Positions 1 through 8,544 of a stretch of 52,010 nucleotides of DNA are shown in pieces (within the stretch, counting starts at the first letter, position 1; each line of letters starts with the position of its first letter). Made by a program: the position numbers and the translations under genes. The notes beneath the pieces are model-generated. The model was not told where the DNA came from. It worked only from the letters and a program-made list of their open reading frames with translations, and did no database searches. This stretch comes from Syntrophomonadaceae bacterium (lineage in GTDB: Bacteria; Bacillota; Syntrophomonadia; Syntrophomonadales; Syntrophomonadaceae). The stretch lies in contig JAAYCK010000123.1 in NCBI GenBank assembly GCA_012729835.1, positions 1-52,010 of the forward strand, in the 5' to 3' direction.

Positions 1-597
1 CGAATCCAGTAGTCGGGCATTATCCACAATTCTAGGGTCAGCAGTCATAACCCCCCCCACGTCGGTGAATATATCTATCACCTCCGCATTCAGTGCCACT
101 CCCAGAGCACTGGCCGTAGTGTCGCTGCCGCCGCGTCCCAATGTTGTCAGTTCACCATTTTCGCTTACCCCCTGAAAGCCGGTGACGATTGGTATGAAAC
201 CATCCTCCAGGCAGGCTAAAATGTTACGGGGATTGACATATTGAATATGGGCATTGCCAAAGTTGCCATCGGTTATCAGCCCGGCCTGTTCACCGGTCAA
301 ACAGCGGGCTGGCAGCCCGCAGCTGGTAAGTTGACTGGCCAGCAGCGCTGCTGAGATCAATTCGCCGCAGGACATGATGAGATCCAGTTCACGGGGAGCT
401 GGATTGGGATTGGTCTCCTTCATTAGATTAACAAAGGTATCGGTTGCATAGGGATCGTTGACTCTCCCCATGGCCGATACCACAACTACAGCCTGCTGTC
501 CTGATTTTATCGTTGAAGCAATTATTTCACATACCCTATTTCTGAGTTCAGGCGTACTAACGGAGGTCCCTCCAAACTTCTGAACTACTGTTGTCAA
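1..597 (-). CDS. dapG: Aspartokinase, N-terminal 199 codons (cut by window edge)
   Basis: Aspartokinase phosphorylates aspartate, the first step towards diaminopimelate, lysine and dipicolinate. The visible N-terminus reads TTVVQKFGGTSVST, the KFGGTS nucleotide-binding signature, and further in come TLGRGGSDTTAS and FTDVGGVMTADPR, both diagnostic of the amino-acid kinase fold. The start is taken as TTG at 597, nine bases after an AAGGTG ribosome site. The C-terminal ACT regulatory domains lie beyond position 1, so the feedback class cannot be read. It follows asd by 26 bases on the same strand. The order dpaA-dpaB-asd-aspartokinase matches the B. subtilis spoVF-asd-dapG operon, which is why the dapG isozyme is proposed rather than lysC. 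Confidence 0.93.
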   Translation of the reverse strand, partial: MTTVVQKFGGTSVSTPELRNRVCEIIASTIKSGQQAVVVVSAMGRVNDPYATDTFVNLMKETNPNPAPRELDLIMSCGELISAALLASQLTSCGLPARCLTGEQAGLITDGNFGNAHIQYVNPRNILACLEDGFIPIVTGFQGVSENGELTTLGRGGSDTTASALGVALNAEVIDIFTDVGGVMTADPRIVDNARLLDS

Positions 598-623
598 TAC
601 CAGACACCTTCTTAATGGCCCAT

Positions 624-1640
624 CTAATAGAGCCCTTTCTCAACCACGATCTTGGCGATCTGCACCGCGTTGGTAGCGGCTCCTTTCCTTATCTGATCAG
701 ATACCGCCCATAACAGGATACCATTTTCGATGGAATTATCCTTGCGAATCCTGCCGACAAACACTTCGTCATGATCCGAGCAATAAAGCGGCATAGGATA
801 TAGATTCCGCGCAGGATCATCTTGCACGATCACACCAGATTGTTTGCTCAGCAGATCTCGTACCTCCTGCGGGGTTATGGCATTGATCGTTTCCAGGGCA
901 ATGGATTCCGCATGACTTCTGTAGACCGGTACCCGCACAGTCGTAGGAGCCACCTGCAAGCTGGGCGCGTGCATAATCTTCCGGGTCTCCCAGACCATCT
1001 TCATCTCTTCTCTTGTATAGTCATTATCTAGAAAACTATCTATATGGGGTATAAGATTGAAGGATATGGGGTACTGGAATACCTCGGCAGCTGGTTCCCG
1101 GCCGTTGGCCCAGTCATCAACCTGTCTTCTCAACTCTTCAAGACCGGCAATCCCTGCACCTGAAACCGCCTGATAGGTGGAAACCACTACTCTTTTCAAA
1201 CCTACCGCACGATGGATGGGGTTTATCGCCATAACCATGATAATGGTCGAACAATTGGGATTGGCGATGATGCCCTTGTGCCACTGGATATCTTCAGGAT
1301 TGACCTCTGGTACTACTAGAGGCACTCCATCATCCAGGCGGAAGGCATAGCTGTTATCGATGACCACACAGTTATTAGCTACCGCCAAGGGAGCCAACTC
1401 TTTGCTTATATCGGTCCCGACGGCAAAAAGAGCTATATCAGCCTCTTTAAAGGCTTCGGCTCCGGCTGCCTGAACAATTACAGCCTGATCTCTAAACTTT
1501 ATCTCAGTCCCCGCTTCACGAGGATCGGCCAGACATATGATATCTTTGATTTTGAAATTGCGTTCCTCGAGCACCTTGAGCATCTGCTGCCCAACTGCGC
1601 CAGTAGCTCCAACTACAGCCAAACGAATTCCTTCAGACAT
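624..1640 (-). CDS. asd: Aspartate-semialdehyde dehydrogenase
   Basis: This enzyme reduces aspartyl phosphate to aspartate semialdehyde with NADPH, the branch point to lysine/DAP, methionine and threonine. The N-terminal Rossmann motif VVGATGAVGQQML, the active-site cysteine in IANPNCSTI and the following YQAVSGAG segment are all present, and the length of about 338 residues is normal. ATG at 1640 is chosen because GCAGGAGG sits eight bases upstream; an in-frame upstream start at 1664 would bury that site. It lies between dpaB and the aspartokinase on one strand, so its product can feed dipicolinate production during sporulation as well as cell-wall DAP. Confidence 0.95.
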   Translation of the reverse strand: MSEGIRLAVVGATGAVGQQMLKVLEERNFKIKDIICLADPREAGTEIKFRDQAVIVQAAGAEAFKEADIALFAVGTDISKELAPLAVANNCVVIDNSYAFRLDDGVPLVVPEVNPEDIQWHKGIIANPNCSTIIMVMAINPIHRAVGLKRVVVSTYQAVSGAGIAGLEELRRQVDDWANGREPAAEVFQYPISFNLIPHIDSFLDNDYTREEMKMVWETRKIMHAPSLQVAPTTVRVPVYRSHAESIALETINAITPQEVRDLLSKQSGVIVQDDPARNLYPMPLYCSDHDEVFVGRIRKDNSIENGILLWAVSDQIRKGAATNAVQIAKIVVEKGLY

Positions 1641-1713
1641 AGTAAAACCTCCTGCTGAAAACATCTGGCTAATATTCTATCACAATGCTATTAGCGAGCT
1701 CAAGCAACCTTAT

Positions 1714-2319
1714 TTACAATGGGCCCAATAGTACTGGTTGGATTTGTTTACCTTGCAGAGCATATACTACGGTATCAGTGATCAGTTCCATATCAGCTAC
1801 CAGAGAATTGGCCTTCTCGGCAGGATTATCCTGTCTGAATGGCACGAAATATATATTCTTCATATTAAGGAGCATCCCGATGTTTCGGGCATTGATACCA
1901 AGACCGTCATTGGTGGATACCGCTATGACAATAGGCCGACCGTTTCTCAGTTGAGCTTTGGCTGCCATCAGAGCCGGTGTGTCAACGATACCGTTGGCCA
2001 GCTTGGCTATGGTATTGCCGGTGGCGGGTGCAATAAGCACTACATCCAGGAGCTTCTTCGGACCGATAGGTTCGGCCCCGACTATGGTATTGATAATTGG
2101 TTCTGCAGTCACCAGCCCAATTTGATCTTTCAAATCATCGGCTTGATAGAAGCGGCTGTCAGTATGATCTACGGTATATGAAAAAATCGGGAATATCTGT
2201 CCTCCCTCGTCTTTTAACTCTTGGATAAAGGGAAGAACCTCCCCTACAGTACAATGCGAGCCAGTCAAAACCACCCCGATCTTGACTCCCACCAAACGAT
2301 TGCTCAAGGCCTGCCGCAA
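1714..2319 (-). CDS. dpaB: Dipicolinate synthase subunit B
   Basis: DpaB is the flavoprotein-like partner of DpaA; together they turn dihydrodipicolinate into dipicolinic acid, the calcium chelator of the spore core. The protein has the KIGVVLTGSHCT opening typical of SpoVFB and an APATGNTIAKLANGIVDTP segment of the flavoprotein (phosphopantothenoylcysteine decarboxylase-like) fold. Length is 201 residues, as expected. Translation probably starts at TTG 2319, nine bases after GGGAGG; the first dozen residues are poorly conserved, so a slightly later start is possible. It lies 16 bases downstream of dpaA. Expression in the mother cell is expected from B. subtilis. Confidence 0.93.
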   Translation of the reverse strand: MRQALSNRLVGVKIGVVLTGSHCTVGEVLPFIQELKDEGGQIFPIFSYTVDHTDSRFYQADDLKDQIGLVTAEPIINTIVGAEPIGPKKLLDVVLIAPATGNTIAKLANGIVDTPALMAAKAQLRNGRPIVIAVSTNDGLGINARNIGMLLNMKNIYFVPFRQDNPAEKANSLVADMELITDTVVYALQGKQIQPVLLGPL

Positions 2320-2335
2320 TTTCCTGCACCTCCCA

Positions 2336-3250
2336 TTAGGCTAGTAAAAGATTTTCATCATAACAACTCAGTTCATTGATGATCAATCTGGGTATCACGT
2401 CAGCTAAGATCTTCCCTGCAAAAGCCGGGGCAACCTTACCTGGCAGGCCGGGGGCTAAAATAGCCTTCAAGCCAAAGTTGTTGGCAGCTGCAAAATCAGT
2501 ACCCCCAGGTTGGGTGGCAAGATCTATTATGAGAACATCAGGATTGGCATAACGTATAATATCTTTATCCAACACCATATATGGTACGGTGTTGTATACT
2601 ACATTGGTGCTATTCATGATCTCTCGTAAATCGTGGAACCCTGCCCGACGGCAGCCCATTTCATAAGCCCGTGCTAATTGGCCTTCGTTTCTTGCTACAA
2701 CCGTAACATCCGAGCCCAGGGCTTTAAGAGTACGAGCCAAAGTAATACCTACCCTGCCAAATCCAATAATGCTGCTTCGGCTTCCATGAATAGTAGTGCT
2801 GGTTTCCTGCATCGCGATTTGTATTGCCCCTTCTGCCGTAGGTATAGAGTTCAGAATCGCGATTTCGTCCAGGTCGATGACCTCCATAAGATGGAAGCCG
2901 TATTTCTCTGACCACTCCTTGAGAAATGGTCGGGCCGAGCCGATGATCACCAGGGCATTTTTACTGATACTACTTATGGATCTCTCAGTAAGAATCAAGT
3001 TTTCCTCGGCATAGACCGCCCGGATCGTCCCTTCACTGGTAGTCCCCGGCAAGGGCAGAATGACCACTTCGGCATCCTTACATGCCTCTTCAACTGTGTT
3101 GACGGCGAACGCCCCGTGTACTATCTTTTCGCGGGGAAACCCCACTACTACGACAGTGGCACTCATCCTCACCAGTTCGCTGACCAATATCAGTTCCCGG
3201 TCATCCCCACCCAGAACAGCTATTTTGATCCCTGACAGCGGCGAACTCAC
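2336..3250 (-). CDS. dpaA: Dipicolinate synthase subunit A
   Basis: DpaA is the NAD(P)-binding subunit of dipicolinate synthase. At 304 residues it has the family size. The N-terminus KIAVLGGDDRELILVSEL matches the SpoVFA start, and the central IIGFGRVGITLARTLKALG is a clear GxGxxG dinucleotide site. A late AILAPGLPGKVAPAFAGKI segment is also typical. The start is GTG 3250, preceded by AAAGGGGG at good spacing. It is the first gene of the dpaA-dpaB-asd-aspartokinase unit; the terminator at about 3365-3387 separates it from the upstream hydrolase gene, and a sigma-K-like promoter is seen just ahead of it. This is strong evidence that the organism makes true endospores. Confidence 0.95.
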   Translation of the reverse strand: MSSPLSGIKIAVLGGDDRELILVSELVRMSATVVVVGFPREKIVHGAFAVNTVEEACKDAEVVILPLPGTTSEGTIRAVYAEENLILTERSISSISKNALVIIGSARPFLKEWSEKYGFHLMEVIDLDEIAILNSIPTAEGAIQIAMQETSTTIHGSRSSIIGFGRVGITLARTLKALGSDVTVVARNEGQLARAYEMGCRRAGFHDLREIMNSTNVVYNTVPYMVLDKDIIRYANPDVLIIDLATQPGGTDFAAANNFGLKAILAPGLPGKVAPAFAGKILADVIPRLIINELSCYDENLLLA

Positions 3251-3293
3251 CTAATTCCCCCTTTGATCCCGGCTTGGGTTCCACAATTAATAG

Positions 3294-3322
3294 CAGTATA
3301 TGTGGGATGAATACAGCTGGTG
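3294..3322 (-). promoter_or_regulatory. Possible sigma-K-type promoter for dpaA operon
   Basis: On the minus strand CACC (3322-3319), a 16-base spacer and CATATACTG (3302-3294) resemble the mother-cell sigma-K pattern mACm-16-CATAnnnTA, with one mismatch at the last position. It lies between the upstream terminator and the dpaA ribosome site. No good sigma-A promoter is seen in the same interval. Short degenerate motifs arise by chance, so this is a candidate supported mainly by position and by the known sigma-K control of spoVF. Confidence 0.45.
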
Positions 3323-3349
3323 CTTGTCTAGCGCAGGAGGTGCTGCCGC

Positions 3350-3387
3350 ATGAAAAAACAAAAAAACCGGGGTATAAAACCCCGGTT
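3350..3387 (-). terminator. Rho-independent terminator after MBL hydrolase
   Basis: Read on the minus strand, an eight-base-pair AACCGGGG/CCCCGGTT stem with a seven-base loop (3365-3387) is followed by a run of T broken by single bases. It lies 22 bases past the hydrolase stop codon and ahead of the dpaA promoter region. Confidence 0.88.
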
Positions 3388-3408
3388 GTGTTAAACCACT
3401 TGATTGCA

Positions 3409-4284
3409 TCAAATGCGGTAATAGGTATCGCCGGAATGATTGACCAGCCCCAAAGACTCGAGACGGATCAGATGCTGGTAGATGGCCATTTTCTCAAACC
3501 ATTTATATAGCTCATCTAGTTTAATACGCTGGCCGTAAAAGATTTGCCTGGAAACCAACTGGCTAAAGTTTTTCGGTTCTTTCAAGAAATCGAGTACTTG
3601 CTCTTCCTTGGTAAGGATGACATCGCGATAAGCCAACAACTTACGATCGATATCCTGCTCTATCAGCCCCTTATGAGCAGAGATCATCGTTCTCGGCTTC
3701 ATCTGCCGACAGAGTTCTATAGAAGTCAGGAAGTCGCTTATATTGCTACACAAATGACCGTACCAGGGTCCGAATCCAGAAAGGTCGATATCCGCACTAA
3801 CCAGAACGCCGTATTTCTCTTCCCACAGTCCGATGTGTCCAGGTGTATGTCCAGGAGTATGGACCACTTTCAGCTGCCATGGTCCTAGATCCAGTGTTTC
3901 ACCTCCTGCCAGTTCCCGATGTACCGGTGAAGGCTTCAGCTTGATATCGTCTAAAAACTCCCGCCACAAATTCTGGGCATCGAAGATGTCTCCATAGCAA
4001 TCCATAAAAACATCCAGCGACCGGATAGCCGCTGCGTCTAGTTTATGTGCCCAGACACTAGCCGTGGGGAAATGATGGTTATTAAAGATGTGATCCTCAT
4101 GAAAATGGGTATTGATTATGATGTCCACACCCTTCTTCTGCAAGGCCAGCAGGTTTTCCGCACCACAGCTGGTATCGATCAGGATCTTCTGCTCCCCATC
4201 GATATAGATACAGAAGCAATGCGGAAATTTTCCGCCATTAGGCGGTTCGATGAGGTAAACCTCCGGACTGATTTCTATAAACAT
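3409..4284 (-). CDS. MBL-fold metallo-hydrolase with C-terminal helical domain
   Basis: This is a metallo-beta-lactamase-fold hydrolase. The metal site HFHEDH follows DIIINT, a second histidine lies in VVHTPGHTPGHIGL, and an aspartate in LVSADIDLSG. The last 80 residues (QLVSRQIFYGQ to the end) look like the winged-helix tail found in LACTB2-like members. Start ATG 4284 follows GGAGGAGG by five bases; the alternative GTG 4299 would overlap that site. Length is 292 residues. The substrate cannot be read: glyoxalase II-like thioesters, other esters and nucleic acids are all open. It lies 27 bases downstream of the ABC permease gene on the same strand, so the three genes may share a transcript. 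Confidence 0.85.
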   Translation of the reverse strand: MFIEISPEVYLIEPPNGGKFPHCFCIYIDGEQKILIDTSCGAENLLALQKKGVDIIINTHFHEDHIFNNHHFPTASVWAHKLDAAAIRSLDVFMDCYGDIFDAQNLWREFLDDIKLKPSPVHRELAGGETLDLGPWQLKVVHTPGHTPGHIGLWEEKYGVLVSADIDLSGFGPWYGHLCSNISDFLTSIELCRQMKPRTMISAHKGLIEQDIDRKLLAYRDVILTKEEQVLDFLKEPKNFSQLVSRQIFYGQRIKLDELYKWFEKMAIYQHLIRLESLGLVNHSGDTYYRI

Positions 4285-4311
4285 TAGATCCTCCTCCACC
4301 CAGGGATTATA

Positions 4312-5103
4312 CTAGTCGATCATCCGTTTCCTGATACCTTGCAGCGCCAGCCAACCAGTAATCAGAATAAAGATGACACAGTACAGCAGGTTGTACAGCA
4401 GCTGCATCTTAAAGTGACCGGGGACGCAAAAAGCCCGGGCCAGCGTCACTACATGGGTCAAAGGTATGGTTTGAGCCAGCATTTGCAGACTCTTCGGCAG
4501 ATTTTCCAGCGGAAATACGGCTCCGGAAAAAAAGAACATGGGCGAGAGTATCCCCGTGAAGTAGAAATTAAAATGATTTATGTTATGGGTAAATGAGGTT
4601 ATCCACATGGAAAGAGTACCAAACATGATTCCGCAAATAAAACCAATCACTACCGCTCCGAGACTCCAGGGGTAGGTTATGATGCCGAATAACCAGGTAA
4701 CAATCAGAACAGCCAGTGAAAAAAGTGCCCCTTTGGTACCAGCAAAAAGCACCTCCCCGATGATCATATCATTGGTGGATAGCGGGGCACCCAGCATCCC
4801 GTCATAGACCTTGTCGAATTCAAGTCTGATGAAGGTGCCGTAGGTGCATTCAAAGGCGGCTGTGTACATGGAACTGGTCATAATGATCCCACTGGCCAGG
4901 AATAATAGGTAATTGATGGCTCCCATGGTCTGAATATAGGCACCGAAGCCAATGCCCAACCCCCACAGCATGATAAGCGGTTCCAGAAAAGGCGGGAAGG
5001 CGTTGCTCAGGAAATTCGAATTATATACCCTTTCATGGCGGTACCAGACGCTGAATATGCGCTGCCACCAGGCCGGCACTGAATAAGTATTATTGAAGTT
5101 CAT
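4312..5103 (-). CDS. ABC-2 type transporter permease (NodJ/DrrB-like)
   Basis: This is the membrane half of an ABC-2 exporter, 263 residues with about six hydrophobic segments, among them LLFLASGIIMTSSMYTAAFE and VVIGFICGIMFGTLSMWITS. The segment GILSPMFFFSGAVFPLENLP is the characteristic ABC-2/NodJ signature near the fifth helix. Start is ATG 5103, which overlaps the end of the ATPase gene by 14 bases, so the two are translationally coupled. Exporters of this class move drugs, polysaccharides or lipids; nothing here fixes the substrate. Confidence 0.9.
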   Translation of the reverse strand: MNFNNTYSVPAWWQRIFSVWYRHERVYNSNFLSNAFPPFLEPLIMLWGLGIGFGAYIQTMGAINYLLFLASGIIMTSSMYTAAFECTYGTFIRLEFDKVYDGMLGAPLSTNDMIIGEVLFAGTKGALFSLAVLIVTWLFGIITYPWSLGAVVIGFICGIMFGTLSMWITSFTHNINHFNFYFTGILSPMFFFSGAVFPLENLPKSLQMLAQTIPLTHVVTLARAFCVPGHFKMQLLYNLLYCVIFILITGWLALQGIRKRMID

Positions 5104-6022
5104 TCAGACTCCTCCCGGTCACCTTCAGAAATAGATCTTCCAGATTGGCTTGGCGTATGTAGTAATCACTTAGCGAAAGACTTTCCGCAAAACTAACTAA
5201 CCTGTCCTGCTTGTCGCTGTATACAAATAAGGTATCCTGATATGTCTCGCACCTTATGCCGGGTTGATCAAGTGTTATTCCTGGATAATTATGGCCGTCC
5301 GCCCCGTATACTTCCATTACATAGGCTTCCAAATTGGCTTTCATCAGTTCACGGGGCACCCCCTCCAGCATCTTACGCCCCTTATCCATAATAATTATCC
5401 GATCACAAATCTGAAAGGCCTCTTCCATATAATGAGTGGTCAGGAGCACGGTAACGCCCTGCTCCTTAAGCTCACGCAATTTGTTCCATATGAGATGCCT
5501 GACCTGGGGATCAAGACCGGTAGTCGGTTCATCGAGAATCAGCAGCCGGGGCTGGTTAATTAGAGCTCTGGCGATGGTGAGGCGCCTTTGCATACCACCT
5601 GACAGTTCCCGGATCTTTACCTGAGCTTTTTCCGAGAGCTCCATAAAATCTAACAGTCCGGCTATGCGTTTTAAGGCATCGCTACCCGATAAACCGTAGA
5701 AACGGGAATAGATGTAGAGATTGTCCCGTACATTTAATTCGGTATCCAGATTATCCTGCTGGGGTACAATGCCGGAAAACGACTTAATAACCAAGGCATC
5801 CTGCTTAGGATGATGACCGAAGATATCGATGTATGGTGTGGGGGTAGCATCGGGCTGAGATTTGCCATAGAGTATCTTCATGGTGGTCGTTTTACCCGCT
5901 CCATTGGGTCCCAACAGACCGAAACATTCCGCCGGTTGCACGGTAAAATTCAAATCGTCGACCGCCTTGAGTTTTCCGTATGATTTATTAAGGTGTTTTA
6001 TACTGACAGCATTATTGCTCAT
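5090..6022 (-). CDS. ABC transporter ATP-binding protein (NodI/DrrA-like)
   Basis: This is the ATPase of the exporter. It has a Walker A GLLGPNGAGKTTTMKIL, Q-loop around SGIVPQQDNLD, the signature ELSGGMQRRLTIARAL, Walker B LLILDEPTTGLDP and the switch histidine in LLTTHYMEEA. The C-terminal 80 residues form the extra domain common in DrrA/NodI proteins. ATG 6022 is preferred, since it directly precedes SNNAVSIKHLNKSYG, the usual family beginning; an in-frame GTG 15 bases upstream is possible, and no strong ribosome site settles it. It is the first gene of the ATPase-permease-hydrolase set and is divergent from the LpdD/UbiD genes. Confidence 0.92.
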   Translation of the reverse strand: MSNNAVSIKHLNKSYGKLKAVDDLNFTVQPAECFGLLGPNGAGKTTTMKILYGKSQPDATPTPYIDIFGHHPKQDALVIKSFSGIVPQQDNLDTELNVRDNLYIYSRFYGLSGSDALKRIAGLLDFMELSEKAQVKIRELSGGMQRRLTIARALINQPRLLILDEPTTGLDPQVRHLIWNKLRELKEQGVTVLLTTHYMEEAFQICDRIIIMDKGRKMLEGVPRELMKANLEAYVMEVYGADGHNYPGITLDQPGIRCETYQDTLFVYSDKQDRLVSFAESLSLSDYYIRQANLEDLFLKVTGRSLNELQ

Positions 6023-6120
6023 TGTTTCTTTACACAACCTCGATAATTACTCGGAACCCGTGTCAACTATTATATCCAAAAAACCGTCGGGGGGGACAGG
6101 CTGTTTTATATTAACTCCAT

Positions 6121-6146
6121 AAGCGTGCCCATCTGTGGCTAATCCC
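6121..6146 (+). repeat. Dispersed repeat family B, degenerate copy
   Basis: The string GTGCCCATCTGTGGCTAA resembles GTGTCCATCTGTGGTTA at 26557 and the palindromic GCGTTAATCTGCGTCTA at 49139. It lies just upstream of, and partly within, the promoter region for the LpdD-like gene. The copy is short, so membership of the family is tentative. Confidence 0.45.
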
Positions 6147-6153
6147 TTCTCCG

Positions 6154-6162
6154 TGATATAAT
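6154..6162 (+). promoter_or_regulatory. Extended -10 promoter for lpdD-ubiD
   Basis: TGATATAAT is a perfect extended -10 element (TGnTATAAT), ending 24 bases before the ATG at 6187. The -35 position (TGTGGC, 6134-6139) is poor, as is common for extended -10 promoters. Confidence 0.55.
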
Positions 6163-6186
6163 AAGCATATTAAGTCAGGGCAAGCT

Positions 6187-6639
6187 ATGGAGAAAGGCAG
6201 CGCCATGCAGAAGGAAATCAGATTCGATTATAGTGAAGGCCGGTACCGGCTCAGCGTCCTGGCGCTGGTTACAGCCGATGGGATTTCTGTGACTCTATCC
6301 GGGGGTGAAGTTCCCCATGTCGGTGGTACCGCGCTGAGTGTTCCCCGCCATCGGGGAAATGACGGTTTAACTTGCGATACCTGGATCACCCCACGCCCGG
6401 GGCATCGTGACTGTGAAGCTGCCGCCGTGGTCTCTAAGATCGTCTGTATGGAGACCGGTCAGGCTACCGCCTGTGTTTCAGGTATCCATATCGCGCAAGC
6501 TCACAAGTCGGAAATCGAACTGCTGTTGGACAATTGCCGTCAGGCGGCTTATTTGTTGAGTCATAAGGTAAAGGAGATTATCCTAATTGACTCTTCATTA
6601 CCCCTTAAGGGGTCACCCCCAGTTACTGAAACCACTTAG
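6187..6639 (+). CDS. LpdD-like prenylated-flavin chaperone of UbiD
   Basis: Small proteins of the LpdD type are thought to carry oxidised prenylated FMN to UbiD decarboxylases. The reading rests on recall of the family pattern GG..PHIG...-PR near residue 40 and a late GIHI..A...EI..L motif. Here GGEVPHVGGTALSVPR and VSGIHIAQAHKSEIELLLDN fit well at the right spacing. Length is 150 residues from ATG 6187 (AGGG six bases upstream); ATG 6205, behind GAGAAAGG, is an equally good start. It directly precedes the ubiD gene with a 54-base gap, the arrangement seen for lpdC/lpdD in gallate decarboxylase loci. No ubiX prenyltransferase gene is present in this window. Confidence 0.72.
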   Translation: MEKGSAMQKEIRFDYSEGRYRLSVLALVTADGISVTLSGGEVPHVGGTALSVPRHRGNDGLTCDTWITPRPGHRDCEAAAVVSKIVCMETGQATACVSGIHIAQAHKSEIELLLDNCRQAAYLLSHKVKEIILIDSSLPLKGSPPVTETT

Positions 6640-6693
6640 CCGGGAGTGGTCTACTTACCTGAAGACTGGCTCTAAGGAGGTATTTCCCTATTT

Positions 6694-8451
6694 ATGCATA
6701 AGAATCTACGGTCGTTTATCGAGCAGCTCCGCCGGGAGCGCTTGATCGTCGAGGTCAAAGATGATGTTGACCCCTATCTTGAGTTGGCGGAGATCCATCG
6801 CCGCGTAGTTGAAGAGAATGGCCCCGCCTTGTTGTTTACCCGAGTCAAGGGTTCTCGTTTTCCGGTTGCCACCAACCTGTTCGGCAGCGTACAACGCATG
6901 GAACTGGCCATGGGTCCTAAACCAGAAGCGATCATTAAACAGGCGGTTTCCGCCTTACACCAGCTGATGCCGCCCCGCTTGAGCACCCTGTGGCAGGAAC
7001 GCCATTGGCTATTCCCCGCCGCACGCAGCGGTCTGCGGACTATACCATCGGCCAAAGCTCCGGTCCTGCAAAACCGAATATCCCCAGTCGATCTTACTGC
7101 CCTGCCGGTTCTGACCAGCTGGCAGGAGGACGGCGGCCCCTTTTTAACCTTACCGCTGGTCTATACTGAACACCCCGTCACCGGAGAGCACAACTTGGGT
7201 ATGTATCGGGTACAGATCTATTCAGAAAACCAGACTGGCATGCACTGGCAGATCCATAAAGGCGGAGGTTTTCATTATTTCGAAGCAGAACAAAATGGCC
7301 ATGCTCTGCCGGTCACGGTATTCCTGGGCGGACCTCCCGCGTTGACTATCGCGGCTATCACCGCCTTGCCGGAACCCTTGCCGGAACTTCTCTATGCTTC
7401 TTTTTTAATGGGCGACAAAATTGATATGGCCGAGATAAGCGCCCATCAGCACCGGTTAGTGGCCGAAGCCGAATTTGCTATTTGCGGTCAGGTTCCACCG
7501 CATACTCGTCGTCCGGAAGGTCCTTTTGGCGACCACTATGGCTATTATTCACTGGCCCATGACTTCCCCGTTTTTAACGTGCAAAATATCTATCACCGGC
7601 AGGATGCTATCTACCCCGCAACCATTGTCGGCAAGCCCCGGCAGGAAGACTATTATATCGGAGAATGGATGCAGGAGTTACTCACTCCACTCTTCCCGCT
7701 GGTTATGCCCGGCGTGAAATCACTGTGGACCTACGCCGAAGCTGGTTTCCATACTCTGAGCGCAGCGACTGTACGTGAGAGCTATTTTCACGAAGCCCTG
7801 GCCCATTGCTTTAGGATACTGGGTGAAGGTCAGTTAAGCCTGACTAAGGTACTGCTGGCCACCAATAAGGATGTCGATCTTAAGGACTTCCCCCGGTTGT
7901 TGGAGACCATTTTGGAGCGTTTCGATCCAGCTCGCGATCTGGTGATAATCCATGATACCGCCATGGACACCCTGGATTATACCGGGCGTAAATATAACGA
8001 AGGCAGTAAAGCCATTATACTTGGCCTGGGCGACCCTATACGCCAGCTGCCTGTAGCCTGGCAATCGGGTCCGTTAGCCGGGATCAACAAGGTCAAGGCG
8101 TACTCCGCCGGTTGTTTATTAGTGTCCGGTGCAAGTTTTACCTCGGATGAAAAGCTGCCAGCCCAACTGCTGGAACTGGAAGGACCGGCTCTGGCCTCCT
8201 GGCCACTGGTTATACTGGTGGATGATGCCGACGAAATAACTGATCAAACGGCTTTCCTGTGGACCGTTTTCACCCGTTTTGACCCGGTCTGGGATATCTA
8301 CGCCCCGCAAACCATGCACCGCAATGCTATCGAATACAGCCTTCCCATTATTATTGATGCTCGGATGAAACCGCACTATCCGGCTGCTCTGGAGCCGCGT
8401 GAAGATATCGTTAAGCGGGTCGATCAGCGGTGGAATCACTTATTCAGATAG
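6694..8451 (+). CDS. UbiD-family prenyl-FMN-dependent decarboxylase
   Basis: UbiD enzymes use prenylated FMN to (de)carboxylate aromatic or unsaturated acids. Signatures present are NLGMYRVQIYS and GMHWQIHKGGGFHY (prFMN phosphate and metal site), AEAEFAICGQV and EGPFGDHYGYYS, which supply the Glu-Arg-Glu/Asp acid network, and PATIVGKPRQEDYYIGEW. At 585 residues it is longer than E. coli UbiD (about 500), resembling the longer clade that includes decarboxylases proposed for futalosine-route menaquinone synthesis; the substrate cannot be decided. Start ATG 6694 follows TAAGGAGG. Its LpdD-like partner is immediately upstream and a strong terminator follows, so the two form a compact transcription unit. 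Confidence 0.9.
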   Translation: MHKNLRSFIEQLRRERLIVEVKDDVDPYLELAEIHRRVVEENGPALLFTRVKGSRFPVATNLFGSVQRMELAMGPKPEAIIKQAVSALHQLMPPRLSTLWQERHWLFPAARSGLRTIPSAKAPVLQNRISPVDLTALPVLTSWQEDGGPFLTLPLVYTEHPVTGEHNLGMYRVQIYSENQTGMHWQIHKGGGFHYFEAEQNGHALPVTVFLGGPPALTIAAITALPEPLPELLYASFLMGDKIDMAEISAHQHRLVAEAEFAICGQVPPHTRRPEGPFGDHYGYYSLAHDFPVFNVQNIYHRQDAIYPATIVGKPRQEDYYIGEWMQELLTPLFPLVMPGVKSLWTYAEAGFHTLSAATVRESYFHEALAHCFRILGEGQLSLTKVLLATNKDVDLKDFPRLLETILERFDPARDLVIIHDTAMDTLDYTGRKYNEGSKAIILGLGDPIRQLPVAWQSGPLAGINKVKAYSAGCLLVSGASFTSDEKLPAQLLELEGPALASWPLVILVDDADEITDQTAFLWTVFTRFDPVWDIYAPQTMHRNAIEYSLPIIIDARMKPHYPAALEPREDIVKRVDQRWNHLFR

Positions 8452-8480
8452 TTTCAGACCTAACCCGCATAAGCTAATGA

Positions 8481-8511
8481 CCCTGCACAGTTCTTGCTTG
8501 CAGGGTTTTTT
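8481..8511 (+). terminator. Terminator after ubiD
   Basis: CCCTGCA (8481-8487) pairs with TGCAGGG (8499-8505) around an 11-base loop and is followed by six T. It is a classic intrinsic terminator that separates ubiD from the ECF sigma operon. Confidence 0.9.
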
Positions 8512-8544
8512 AATTGAACAGCGTTATTATTACAGGTAAAGGGG

